NCBI GenBank assembly: GCA_000310025.1
Contig: FN649149.1
Location: 267,681 to 331,680 of the forward strand
DNA length: 64,000 nt
Origin: Ectocarpus siliculosus
Lineage: Eukaryota; Sar; Phaeophyceae; Ectocarpales; Ectocarpaceae
Direction: 5' to 3'
In this document: piece after piece, positions 51,336-63,792 of the stretch
How positions within the stretch are numbered: the first letter of the stretch is position 1
Layout of the letters: each line of letters begins with the position of its first letter
Made by a program: the position numbers and the translations under genes
Notes under the pieces: generated by a model
Told to the model about the DNA's origin: nothing
Seen by the model: the letters and a program-made list of their open reading frames with translations, nothing else
The model's database searches: none

Positions 51336-51799
51336 CGTTTAGCTCTCGCCCGTACCCGAGAGCACACCAGGTCCCTGCTCCCGCCCTCCCCGCGCTGCCC
51401 TCAACCCCCCCGTTCGTGCTAGGGTTCCAAGAGCTGTTTCGGCTTTTCGATCAATCGCCACGCAACGCCGTCAACGGTTACAATCAACTTGCTGCAAGCG
51501 GAGTACCCCTGCCACTCCACGAATGGCCGCCCGCCCACGACCTTTCAGCCCTCAGGAGCACGCCGTACCGCCTCTCCTGCTTCCTGCTCTGTCGCAGACG
51601 GAGCGAGACACTTTGATTCATTTGTCTTCTGGCCCCCCGGCAACAAAGGGGTTATGCCCAATCCGAGTTGGGAAACATTTCGCGTCCCCCCTCACTTCTA
51701 CTTCATTGCACCACAGACAGAGGGAAGGGTGTTTGTTTTGTATATGCCACGTGCCACCACCCCGTCGCGGCTCGGTTCCACCATACTGCCCTGCCGGTG
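51336..51799. promoter_or_regulatory. divergent 5' region between the ankyrin and MscS genes
   Basis: 464 bp between two oppositely directed start codons (51335 and 51800), so it should contain both promoters and 5' untranslated regions. It is C-rich on the + strand. No core promoter motif was identified. Confidence 0.5.
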
Positions 51800-54700
51800 A
51801 TGAGGCGCAGGTTTGACACTGCAGTGCTACTAGTAGTGGCATTCAGTTTGGTCTGGACCGGAGGCCGAGCATGGACAGCAGGTAGCCCAGGTGCAGGCTG
51901 GAAGCCCCGATCTGCCGTAACTGGTGTTCTTGGAGGAGCTGCGTATGGCGGTGGGTACAAAAGAAAGAGTACTACCAGATAGGGTGATGTCAGTGTCGTG
52001 TGTTCCGTGTTGGAGAGAGCGTGGTACTTTCACCATCGGTGGGTGGGGAGAGTAAGGCAGGCGTGACATATCAATGGCGTGCTGCTTGAATATACATATA
52101 TGCGGCGGTACTCCCCAAAATGTAGTCAGCACAGGTGCACGCTGTTAACGTCACCCCGCTCGCTGTGTCCCGCCGCCCCACCACGATATCTACATCACGT
52201 CGACAAGGATTAAGAGACTCGAATAATTTCGACTGGCAGGTGGCAGAACTGCGTCCGCGTCTTACAGCAGTACGTATTTTGTTTATCACAGGGGTCGACC
52301 GAGGTATTCGCAGTTGGTCCTGCCAAGCACTGCCCCGACCTCGACAACGAGGTGCAGTCAAACGAAGTTCGGCCACGACGCTAGCTATGCTCCGACGAGG
52401 GTCCGCTCCTGCACAGTTGTGGTCGGTGAGAACTCAACGAAATGATTGTCCAATTGGTTTTTATGGTCGAACTGTTTGCTACACAGTTGTTACACAGCTC
52501 ACGATATGGTGAATGCCACGACTCATGGACGTCGACAAGCAAAAAGCAGATATGCACACACAGACTGCAACAGCAACAGGGGTACCGCGCGCCATATTCA
52601 TCGTGATGTATGTCTGGCCCATGTCACCAGCTCTCAGTTCGCGATGGCTGACTTAACTCTGATGTATGTAATGTTGCGATATCTCTAGACCCCCCTCTTG
52701 TCTTTGTCGTGGCTGCTCCCATCAGATCGCTGGACTCAAAGCAGCCGGAGCGAGATTCTGGGGGCCGCTGACGAATGTCGTCACACCCCAGAAGCTTTTC
52801 CTCTTCCTCCTGTTTCAGGCGAGACCTCTGACACCTGCATGTAGTGATGCTCTGTCTCAATAATAGTCATTTAGTCGATTCCTCTGCTAGTGATATTTGC
52901 TGTACACTCACGACACCCCAAGCGTTTCCCATGAAAAAGAACATGTCTCATGAAACAGAACACATCCATACCTTCGATTGAGGCATTTTCTCGAACGGGT
53001 AGTATTTCTGTGATTGCATGCATGTTTATACCTGAAAAAGAACACCGCGCGTTTCGCAAACGCAGAGCCTCAACGTAGGATGCGAACGGCGATCGCATGT
53101 GCCCTTGTACTTAATTCCTCACTTCGGAGTTGTACCCTCGCGCGTCCCGCATGTTCTCTCAAATGATCCCTTGGTTCCCCGCTTTGCCTCCCTTTCGCAG
53201 ATTGTATACAGAAGGTTGCTACGACTACTGTACAGACTGCAGGTGCAGGTTTGGCGACTCGTGCGAAAACACGACCCCCAACCTTACGAGCAATCTGTTC
53301 TGGGCTTTGTGGAGCCCAGACTGAGAACGCTCAGCAGGGTGAGCCGTTTGTTGCTTAGGTTCGCGTGTCTCGCGTGTGGATGCGCGTTGCCTGGTTTCAG
53401 GCTTTCGTGTATATCCAACTCCGCGTTAAACTTTGTTGTCGTGGATTAGTACAGCACGGTGAGCAAGGCTAGATTTGCTATTGCAGAAGACGACATCATG
53501 CACCGTTGTCTCGTTTCAACATGTGCCTGTGTGATGCACCTTGTATTTATCGGTACCTATTTAGAGCACAACTATACGGTTGACCTGTATGTATTCGTTT
53601 CACTGCAAAGTGTTGCAAATGTGGAAGAGGGAGGGTCGTCCAAATAGTTGTGTTTACTTTTGTTGGCAGCACGCGCGGGGACTTCCGCTGCCGCTCTTTA
53701 GCTCCCTCTCGGCGTGTTGCATGCGGCGTTTCCGGAGAGTGCCATTTCATGGTCCAGCGGAATTTCTTGTGGTACATGCCTCCTCCATTCTACAAGCCGT
53801 CATCGTTCCCTGCTCCACGCCCCACATACACAACGGTCAGACCTTGGTGGTGGCATACGCCTTGAAGAGCGGCGTCAGGGTGCTGATTGCGAGCGGATGG
53901 AACGCCAACCCCCAGCTGGCAAAGGTGGGCATGGACATCGTAGATGAGACTCTAAACGGCAGACTATGGACTCTTGACTGCCTGTGTCTCGTCGTTCCTT
54001 CCGATCTACGTGTATATATTTATCTGCCTGGCTTCATGATGACATCGTGTGCGTACCTTCTTGGCGTAGCTTTGGATGTTGGATGCGCTGTTTCTCTACT
54101 GCGAAAATTCTGCCCATTTCAGCCAATCTGCTGCGTACACGAAACACCGCTTCTTGTCCCTAAATATGTCGACTTTCAGCTCGCACTGGGCATGCTAGAG
54201 CAGTTCAGTTACAGTGGAGCATGCGCCCTGGTGACGCTTGTGCGTGATACTGCAAGATTAGTGCAACCCGTGCCGTTTTTGTCAAAAAAAATTCTGGTAC
54301 GAAGTGCCAGTAATATCTGAGCTGTGCACCACAAATCGACGAAGGTGTACCCTCTCTGCAGCCGCCCAGAATTCGGATCGGCGAAATCGGCAGAGCTTAA
54401 AATCGTGAGAGCCGCGTGACTGTTGCTTTTTCCCGGCCATACCTTTTCGGACAGGTTCTATCCGATGTGGTGTACTGCTGGTATGCAGGCTATTTTGTGG
54501 ACGAGGCGAAGCGTTTCTTTCTCCCTGTCTGGTACGTGGGAATGAGGCTTGATGTGTGTCACCGACTTTTGAAGATTGGAGCAACCATATTGTTGTAGCA
54601 TGTGACTGCCTGTCGAACTACGCGGGTGCAGATTGCTACCGGGCTCGTGTTTGATATCCCGCTTTATCAATGGTAGGGCTGTGGCACTGTCAGGAGATTG

Positions 54701-57040
54701 CGCAGAAGCAGATCCAACATGTTTCCTTGCTTTTGCCCGATCGTGACCACCGTCCGTGGGTAGCCCACACATAATGGCACCTATGAAACGGTGTTGTCTC
54801 GACCGCTCATGAATACTCAACCACCGGCACGATCTGAACTGGCTGCCCTATGTTGCGTCTACTCTAACTCTACATGACAGGATACCTTCACTAAAGGCTG
54901 ACAAGCGAAAAGGCTTCATTTACAACCGGTCCTTATCGGTGCTTACATGGTCTATTTGTCTTCTCACCGTATCGGAGGTGATCTCGGCGTATCTCCGAAT
55001 ACCAATAACCTCCACGCTGGCTTTCGGGGGTATAGGTGGTCTCGCCATTGGTTTGGCCGGGAAGGTGAGGCGGTGTCATGCTTCCCCGTGTGTAGCATTC
55101 GAGACATACCGTTGTGCATGGTCGCGTTCGCCGTGTTCCTGGTGGTTGTTGTATTTGATGAAGGCTGGGTTAGACAGATTCTGTGGCGACCCCCTGCATA
55201 GTAGAAGGCCTTGTTCGTTGCTTGTGTTGGTATTCACGACCCCCGGTTGCCTCCTCTCCGCTCGTCTCTTGCTGTTGTCTGTTCGGTGGCGAATAAGGAT
55301 GTTCTCTCCAACTTTTTCGGGGGGCTGATGCTCCTTCTCGCGGAGCCTTTCATTCCAGGAGATATGGTGACGTTCCAGAGAGGCGGAGTACGGTGAGTTG
55401 ACGGAGTTGACCAGTTTTTGGTTTGTGTGATTGTCATCGATGTACGTAGTCAGCCTTTTTTGCATAGGAGGTGGAGCTGCCCGCCCTGCCAGTAAAGAGT
55501 TGACATTATCTCTGGCACCTACTTACACTGGGAAGTTTTGGTTCCTCTGTTTTGGCTTGACCAACGCTTACGGTGCGACTCGTGAGCACTACACAAGAGA
55601 GGATACGCAAGTAGGTTGCCTGTGCAAAGAAGGGGGTGCATTGGCCGCCTACAATTCCGCATCCATGCTCCTACCTCGTGCGTTCCGTCTTGTGGCGACA
55701 GATGCGAAGGGCGTGTAGAGCGTGTGGGCTGGTACCAAACCAGGTTACGTGGGAGGGATACTCGTCCTACATACGTGCCTAACGGGATGTTTTCCGACAC
55801 AATGGTGAGCTCCAGGGAGATTTGAAGCATTTCTTTTGCCGTTGGTGTGTCGCCCGCGGCGCACACTCGGTGCTCTTTGCACTTTTTGTCTCTTTGCCGC
55901 GTCGTGGATCATTACTGCTGTGTCACCATGATGGTTCAGCTGAAATGGATGCCCCAGTTTCTCAGCTGAGTGGAAGTTCTCAGTTTCTCCTTTGTAGGAC
56001 ACAAAGGTTCCGTATGTGGACGAATTCGGTTACGAGTAGCTACGGGATGCACATGTGGCAGGTTTGATCGCTTGCGGCTCGGTTTCTAGCAGCGCTCCGG
56101 TTGGGGTCATGCTAGACACCGACAGGGGTTGTTCTCCATCTGAGTTGGTGTGGAGGATGCCCCGTTCGTGGAGCGGAGGATGCCCGCAATTTGGACGCTC
56201 ACGCAAACTAAGTTTCCGCGCGCGGTTACCCACACGCCCAGTCCTCTTTGCTTGTTGGTCTTCTCAATATTCACCACTGCAACAGGTGACCAACATGGAT
56301 CGAATAACGCACCGAAAGTTCGAATCCAGTTTCCAACTCCGGTGAGCCAAGCAACTTCATAATATCAGCAGCGGTAGTGTGCAGCGGTTTGGACTCGTTG
56401 TTGTTCGTGTTCTTTTATCTCGTTGTAGGTCTTGAGCGTCTCCCAGTTGACCTTTCTGCCTTGTACAAGTCTACAGCGAGTGAGCCTAATCTGAAATCTG
56501 ATGTTCCCCTTGTGCGCTTCTCTGGACAGGTACGCGGATGCGCCTAAGGTGGCAGAAATTCTGCAGGGGATCAAAACTGCCCTCAAGGACGTCCCTAACA
56601 TTGACTTACTCAGTCCGTTCCGCGTCCATTTGGTCGACTTTGCGGAAAGCGGCCTCAAGATCAATGTAGTTTGCTACTTTGCCACGAAGTCGTTTGACGA
56701 GTTCTTGTACCTGCAACAGGTAGCGCTCCTCGAAGTAACTCGCGTAGTTCAAGGCGCGAGTGCTACCATGACGAGCGTCTTGTATGTCGACATGAACAAC
56801 CCCGCTCCGATTGGGAAAGTGCCTTTAGCAGGGATGATCAACTCTGCCCAAAACAAGGGCGTGGCTCAGTCGGGATTGCCCAAGGTGGTGGCCGCACCAA
56901 AGGATTTGAATCCAAAAGGCGCCGAGGGCGCATCAATAGAGGAAGACGGCCCGCGACCAATAAACGGTACTGGTGTTAGCGGGGGTAGTAGTGTACAAAA
57001 AAGTAGACGTGTAAAGAAGCCCCGGGGTGGTACTGTATAA
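51800..57040 (+). CDS. MscS-type mechanosensitive channel, probably plastid
   Basis: Small-conductance mechanosensitive channel family, releasing solutes on membrane tension; plant MSL2/3 relatives act in the plastid envelope. Exons: 51800-51950, 52292-52425, 53201-53338, 53841-53924, 54897-55064, 55298-55392, 55702-55804, 56286-56341, 56530-57040; phases agree, 479 residues. Exon 1 is a signal peptide (LLVVAFSLVWTGGRA then Trp); exon 2 is Arg/Ser/Ala-rich like a transit peptide. The pore region reads LAFGGIGGLAIGLAGK/DVLSNFFGGLMLLL, then AEPFIPGDMV, VERVGWYQTRLRG, PTYVPNGMFSDTM/VTNMDRITHRKFE and YADAPKVAEIL. The middle-to-C-terminal soluble part ends in a polar, basic tail (KSRRVKKPRGGTV). 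Exons 3 and 4 are the least certain, and an additional small exon between them cannot be excluded. Confidence 0.88.
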
Positions 57041-57286
57041 ATTGGTCTTGATCTGAGTCTTGTTGAGAAAACAAAATGTCGAAAAAATATTGGTTGCTAC
57101 AACCGATAAGAACCTTCTTACGCTGAGGGAAAAGGCCTCCCACATCTAGCACGCCAATAGCCCGAGTCTCAGGCAGTCAATCAGTGCCGTTCCGAACAAA
57201 AGCTTTGGCGTGCATGTTATTCAACGCGCGTGACTCGGTGTCCACCGCAACAGCCACCCGAACGCACATCTCTTGCAACACCCTGT
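57041..57286. other. convergent gap between MscS and macrodomain genes
   Basis: 246 bp between the two stop codons, shared by both 3' untranslated regions. Nothing else was recognised. Confidence 0.5.
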
Positions 57287-60200
57287 TCATCGCTTCTCGG
57301 TCGGCGGAGACGAGTCACGCACGCGGGATGCAGTCTCGACTCCCTCAGCCTGCCCTTCCCCCGCTTCCTGAGCTCCTTCTTTGTGAGGTTCTTCCGTTTC
57401 CATTGCTTGACTGCTGTCTGCTGCTTTCCCGTCAGGTGCCGGTCGCTTCCGGTCCTGCACCTGTCGCTCGCCGCCTTGCGCGGTCTTCGAGGGTGTGTCC
57501 TCTCCAGTTCCTTGTGACACCGCGTGGGGCATCGGCTCGCCTCCATGAGCGGGAGTCACGTCCTCACCAAGCCCGCCGGCAGTTTGCTCTTGGGACATGG
57601 GTTCCTCGGTGCCCTCTTCGACCGTCGCGTCTTCATCAAGCCCGCCGACAGTTTGCTCTTGAGACATGGGTTCCTCGGTGCCTTCTTCAACGGATCCGTC
57701 CAGCGTACCGAAAGTTTCCTCTTGCGACATCGGCTCAACGGCACCATCTCCCTCTTCCGAAGTCGGCCCAGCAGGCGGTTTGGCGCACTCGGGTTCTTCG
57801 GGCTTCTGTTTCTCTTCCAACGTAGGGGCGGCAGCTCCGCCTGCCGAAACAGAGACTTCGCCAGAGGCAGTGTTTGGCGCACCCTCATCCACCGTCTTGG
57901 GCTCTGACGTGGAGGAAGCTTTTGGAGCGTTGGAGTCATCCGGCGAGCCGCCAGAATCCTCCTTGACAACTGCAAGCTTCTCAGAGGCTTTCTTCATGAA
58001 AGGGTTGTATGTGTCCTGCAAAGCATGTCGCGTTACAGCGCACGACGGCGTGTAAATCGCCCATGAGTCAAGCACATACAATATCACCAAACCTGTCAGG
58101 AACTTCAACCATTTGACAGGAAGTTTGCGGGGAGTCTCCACGCAATTCTACCCCCAAGCCGATGGTCAGGACTACCAAAAGCCCACGTTTGGGTGTGACT
58201 AGTGACCAACGGCCGTCGCAGGGAGCGTCACCTCACCAAATCCAATAACAACCAAGCAATACAGCTAGCACTAAGTCTAGTGCTGAAACTGCATGGGGAA
58301 ACCGTTTTACAGAGCAACGCCACAACGAGAGCAATCGCAGCCTCACGCCCGCAAGCACCCCGTCTGGCACCGGAGGTACTAGTAGGAGCGCCTGCCGGTA
58401 GACGTAAGCCTCACCTTTCCGAACAGTACGAACTCGATGAGGTCGATACCTTCGCTGAATTCCAGCATAGTGTCAATGGCGATCTGCCGGTAAATACAAG
58501 CACGTCAGGACGCGAGGTGCCCACTTTCATCAAGCCTCAGACGTAGAACTGTCAGCAGACGGCCATCATAAATCATTTTCGTTCGACACGTCATCCCTGG
58601 GTATATCTGCGTCAGGTCGACCCATTCAGGCCACTCGAGTTTCTACACGCAACACTCACGATAAAAATCGTTCGGTTCCACAGGAAACGCTTTGCGTGCT
58701 GTGCCCATATTTGAAAAGTCTCTCTCCGAACCAATCCCTGAGAGGTTTCTTCACGAGTGTTGAAGTATGCCATCTGTGAATACAACATCACTATAAAACC
58801 CGCACAAACACTCACATCCATTCCAGGCGGAACGTTCCGACAACTTGCGCCATCTAGAGACGGCAAAAACCATCTCCAACTGCACCATGAAGAGGAACGA
58901 AGACAGTACGCATGCTTGTAGCCGGGCAAGTGTGGATAAAATTTTCAGTTGAGAGATTATCACCCAACGCACCAAGGCACCGCCGTGAAACACCTCAGCC
59001 AAAGCTTATCCTCGAGACAGCACCATGATGCGTCACGCGGCTTACCTCAGCAGCCTCGCCTGCTGGGTACCCGTAGACGCCGCAGGATATAGCTGGGAAA
59101 GCGACGCTTTTCACTCCGTTCTCCTTGCACAGCAGCAACGAATTCTGGCGATCAAGCATAGGGCAGGGGGCACAGTGGACAACATCAAGCTTCGGAAAGT
59201 TGCTAATTGATGGAGACCTAGTCCTTGGGTTTGAGAGAGCCGGTTGAGCGAAGGCGTGCAAATCAGCACTTCCTGGGATTATATGGACACTTTCTTGAGC
59301 ATATTACGAACAAATGGCTCGGGCTCATTGGTACTCCGCTGCCCCACCTGACAGTGCTCTTCACCAGAGTGTCTTTCGACGCGCATCAAGTACAAACCCG
59401 CATCTGATTCCTCAAACGGACGAAGGGGGAGAGGGGTTCCGCAGCCAAGCTGCCGCAACCGACTGACTCACCTTGATGGCAGATCGAAGGAGCGGCGCTG
59501 ACACCTCTTTGTTTTCGTAGACAGGACCAACGGTATGGATCTGTACTCAAGACAGGAGGTGGGAAACGAAAACAGACGGGCGCATAAAACGATATGGTAC
59601 CTAAGAGGAACGTCTGCCGAATACGACTGGACCCTGGGACGCCACATCAAGGGGACAAAGAACCAAAAGGATTTACGACAAAACGGAGACCACCAGGGCT
59701 ATTGACGCACGTCCACACCGACATTTCGCTGGTTGAAGACGGATGATTACGGATGCTGGTACTCGATAGATAACTACGGTGTACGACACCATATCCAGGG
59801 TCTCTGCTTCAAACAAATCGTATCGTACCACGAACTTGGCGGGTAGGCGGAATCCGGGAGTGATGCGGGCTTCGCCAGTCGGGCACCTTCGCAAAGAACA
59901 ACAGCAGCGGCGAGGAGAAAATCTTGAAAGACCCAAGACGGATGCATTTGAATGTCATACGCCTGTTGGTGATGACGTTGCGACAAGACCGATCGCTTGG
60001 CAAAGCCGGGTCAGGACAGTATGTATCCGAAGTACGTGATGGCAAAGGCATAACGTTTACACAGATTGCGCCCTCGTCTACACTGCAACTGCTGATTCGC
60101 GTACCCCTTTCCAGCAAAGGTCGTACCGGTGGCTCATTCAGTTGGGGACCTGGCAACCTTTCGACTAAAGGACGTGAGTTCAAAGCTCGCCGCAGTCACA

Positions 60201-61731
60201 CGGCCCGGGATTCTTTCCCATCACGCCCAATACATGCAGGACAACTACATGTATATTTCGTGGGTAAACATTTTACTTTTCTTTACGGTTGACGAGGGAA
60301 CGACTCAACTATTCTCGGAATTTAAAAATGAACCAAGCCGGAGGCGAACTGCGGAGGAAAAACAACACTGAGTGGCCTTCCTCCTGCGTAACCCCGGCTG
60401 GTGCATCCAAAATATCAAAAGTTAACCGAGCATTGAAGTCTGACGCCGAGAATAGACGAGATGATTGGACACATACATTTGGAATGAGGTTATGCCAGAC
60501 AAACATTGGGCATCGACTGTGCCGCATCCATCGGCAAGGTACCACTTGCGGCACCTTGCCTGCATCTCCAAACGTACGGCACAAGATCAGAGAGATAACA
60601 TGCTCACCGGATGTCCTCTGAGTTGGGCTCAACGTCATAGCATGCCTTCAGGAGCTGCGACAAAACGAAAACGAACATGTACCAGGGGAATGGCGCGCAA
60701 TATTGTTGTGTTTTCGTAGACAACGGTGGCGTGCAACCATCTCGTGCCGGCGTGTGTTCATCGAAAACTGCAAACACTCAACCCCGCCACCGCTGGACGT
60801 AACGCTGTCGTCTTTGACAATAGTGCTACTGTTCCCCCAGCTTCGTATCATCGAGAAGTCTTCCAGATTCGTTCCCCACTACATGGGAATGTGACTACTC
60901 GCAACACTTACATCTCGTCCTGCTGCTCGATGGATTGCCCCATCTACGCCTCCTCCTCCCAACATCTGCGTCCCGTGGCACAAAAGAAAAAGAGTGGTAA
61001 TTAGATCACGACATTAACTTGATCCCAAGTCAAGAACTTGTGGCCAGCTTCTTGGCAAATATATTTGGTTAGGCCTGGAGACTCTCTGCAATAATGTGCC
61101 AATAGCGAATGGTGTGCACATGTCGGAGACAAATGTGTCCCGGAACCGATCTGGCCGCAGTGGGCTTCAGGTTCTCAGCACAGCAGTTTTTCACTATCTT
61201 TCACGGGCAACGGAGCAAGTTTGACCGTCCTAGTACCCAGTCCCTCCGCAAAACAAAATCCTCAAAAATGTTTGTCAGCCATTGGTCGAGGGGCTGCAGT
61301 CCCTCCAAATCTGAGCTCCTTGCTTGACAAAGGGTAAATTGGCTTCAGTATGAAAAGTGTCCCCAAAAAACACGTGGGGACACTTTTCATGCTGAAGCCA
61401 AGTCAGCAAATTTTCCAATACCAGGCGATGTACAGTTTTACGACCTAGGGAGCACGCGGGTTGGGGGATGTGTACAGCACGTCAGAGGTGCAGGAGAGGC
61501 ATCACACAGCATACCACACAGCGTACCACCTCAGCCAAGCATGATAGACCAAGGGTTCTCACGTGCGTTGCACACAGCGGAGCCTAGGGTGACTACAGTG
61601 CGGGATATAGGCAATTTGAGTGCTGTGCCCCCGAAGTGTCCCCATTTAGGCTTCCAGTACTAGGAGGGTTGAACTTACCCACTCGTTTGCAGCGTTCACA
61701 ACAGCATCGCCTTTCCACTTCGTTAGGTCGC
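57287..61731 (-). CDS. macrodomain (ADP-ribose-binding) protein with repetitive acidic tail
   Basis: Macrodomains of the MacroD type bind or hydrolyse ADP-ribose adducts. Exons: 61731-61679, 60965-60912, 60654-60608, 59886-59829, 59540-59472, 59144-59046, 58483-58415, 58015-57287; phases agree. Seen: DLTKWKGDAVVNAANEW (ADP-ribose Asn), MLGGGGVDGAIHRAAG (binding loop), CPTGEARITPGFRLPAKFV, IHTVGPVYEN, KENGVKSVAFPAISCGVYG, LIEFVLFGK/DTYNPFM. The last exon adds about 240 residues, acidic and low-complexity, with three copies of EPMSQE (EEPMSQEQT twice, VEPMSQEET once) about 24 residues apart and a fourth diverged one. At least 392 residues. The first exon is missing: the exon at 61731 starts in phase 1, so the N-terminus lies further right and was not identified. 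Confidence 0.93.
61339..61401. repeat. near-perfect hairpin in macrodomain intron
   Basis: 27-bp arms TTGGCTTCAGTATGAAAAGT continuing GTCCCCA (61339-61365) and their inverse (61375-61401), one mismatch, 9-base loop. It lies in the intron between the first two recognised macrodomain exons. Could be a tiny MITE or a foldback RNA. Confidence 0.85.
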
Positions 61732-63447
61732 CTGTACAAGATGCGTGGAAAAAGGCAACGTTGGTAAACATTCACAACAAATCAGAGGTGTTGCATGTAC
61801 AGTAATGGTACACGATAGGGAGATCCACGGAACCGAGCGAAACGTCAATACTAAAATAGAGCTCTGTATCGTCAACGACATTCGGGAAAGCATCCGCGGA
61901 TGCATACGGCATATCCCATACTGTTTCGCCGACCAGTTCAACAGGTATTTCTCACGGGTTTTTCTCAAACGAAGGCTTCTACACATGGCAACAGGGAGAT
62001 ATGTCGACCCACAGAACTCCTCTGTGCGCGTTGTTGCCTCTCTAAGACCGCTAGACAGTGTGTTCGTGAAAAAACACGTACTTCTAGAGGTTTGCGCGAA
62101 AGGCAAGGAAAGGTGCGTGGATCGATCCCTCCAACGATGTACATTGTAGACACATCCGGTTGCTGTGCGATTACCCCGCCGTCGGAAAAAGAGATGGACA
62201 CTGAGAAGGCCATCTGCGTTTAAAAGGGCCTGACACACATCGGCACCCTGGCGGGAAGCACAAAACAATCTGTGCACAGCAGTGCTACTTCTATTTGCAA
62301 GCAGTGCCACCAATCAACGCCGGTTTCTATGTGGGAGAGTGGAAGAGGAATACCGCGAGAAAGACAGCAGTGTCCCAGGGACCGTGCGTGCTGAGTTTAA
62401 CTGGTTCGGGGTGTGCGATGTTGGGATTTTAATCCATCTACGCTGCTTATCTTTCCAAGATCTCGTTCTTGCTTTCGCGTTTCGCAACAAACGTTGGTAT
62501 GCTGTTATGCTCAAGACATGCAGGAAGTACAAAACCTTGAACATGACCAGCCTGAGGGTCTAAAAAATTAGGGCCCATTCCGATGGGAACGAGGAAATGC
62601 CCAAATCCCTGCCTCCGGCACCGCCCCTCGCAAGCCAGGGGCAGCTGGTGGGGCTCTCATAGCGATGAGGAAATAGCTCGCTTGAGGCGCTTGCCGACGT
62701 TTTCCGAGCCTTCGGCTTAGACTATTATAGCAGGTACGCAAAAACAATGCTCTGTCCCTGGTACCTGGTATGTTTTTTTAGAAAGTAAACATAATCTCAC
62801 AGAAAGACGACCCGTTCGAGACATAACCACAATCGAAAGGGATGTGCTGAAGTCTTTTCAGTGAGTTGAGGGAATGATGATGAGAACGAACGGCGTTATG
62901 TGACACCGGTATATGTAGGTGTACCATGAATTGCACGATACACACATTTGGTAAACACGGATACATCTATGTAGCGTAGCAAAGGTTTTGGGGTGAGTTC
63001 TAAATCTTTTTGGCGAGCGCTTTCGCATCATATGTGGGCGATATTCCGTCTAAGCTAGACAGTGGGCTCCAGAGAATATGTGTGCATGGACGAAGTGCAA
63101 GCAGCCCGTGTAGGTGGGTAAATCCGTCACTGAACGACACAGAGAGAAGAGCACCTGCCGAAAATCACCCGCAGACCTCCCCGTCAGAAACAACTCTGCC
63201 AGCGAAGGAAAAGCATGTGTCGGCAGGGGGCCATTGAGAAACGAGTGTCCACATCACTACTGCTGCAAAACATGTCTTCACATCTGTTGCACTCATACAG
63301 CAGGTTAGACGAACTTGAAGGTTGTATGCACACAGCAGCTAATTTTACATGATGTCGAGACAGCGTGTACCATATGGAGCATCACATGGTTTTATCAGAC
63401 AGCTTAGGACGAAGACGGGTATCCATTTGATCGCGTATAACACCCAC
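61732..63447. other. upstream of the macrodomain exons; no gene resolved
   Basis: Should contain the missing 5' exon(s) of the macrodomain gene. A 196-codon open frame on the - strand (61723-62313) crosses the first recognised exon in another register and is not convincing. It includes dispersed repeat copy 3 (62791-62870). Confidence 0.4.
62791..62870 (+). repeat. dispersed repeat, copy 3 of 3
   Basis: CTCACAGAAAGACGACCC, then CAATCGAAAGGGATGTGCTG and AGTCTTTTCAGTGAG, closely similar to the copy at 2526-2600 over about 75 bases. Confidence 0.72.
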
Positions 63448-63792
63448 CTCCCGATATAGCTAGCACGCTGGAATCTTTCAGCTTGAAGAGCCGGCGAGTT
63501 GGGAGCCCAGATCGCCTTCGACTGCTCCCTGGCGGTGAGAACAAAACACGACACCGCAATAGTTCCAATGGTTATTGTACTGCTTTATGGGAACTTGATT
63601 AGTCTGCGTTTGGGACCGGCTTAACAGCAGGCAAAAATTTAAAAACGCTGCCGCGGTACGACAAACCGCCCTCTTCCAAGCTATTAATACCTACACCGCA
63701 CCTGCACCCCTGGCATTCATCGATACCATTCCCTTCGTACTGCCGGCGAACAACGAGTAGAGGCTGTTCATCAGACCAAGACGGACTCGCAT
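63448..63792 (-). CDS. two exons of an unrecognised gene (partial)
   Basis: Exon 63792-63702 and exon 63528-63448 join in phase (AG plus G) across a 173-bp GT-AG intron. They read SPSWSDEQPLLVVRRQYEGN, then GIDECQGC joined to REQSKAIWAPNSPALQAERF and QRASYIGR. The first exon starts in phase 1 and the second ends in phase 2, so the gene continues on both sides; no start or stop was found. The CxxC pair (ECQGC) and the acidic-to-basic change are notable, but I do not recognise a family. The coding call rests on splice consistency and composition only. Confidence 0.45.

Noticed and set aside
60131-60195. Possible tRNA in a macrodomain intron
   Set aside because: The T arm is good, but the acceptor stem does not pair and the base before the supposed anticodon is not T.
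61723-62313. 196-codon open frame on the - strand
   Set aside because: It overlaps the first recognised macrodomain exon in a different register; no similarity seen. It may hide the missing first exon, but that could not be shown.
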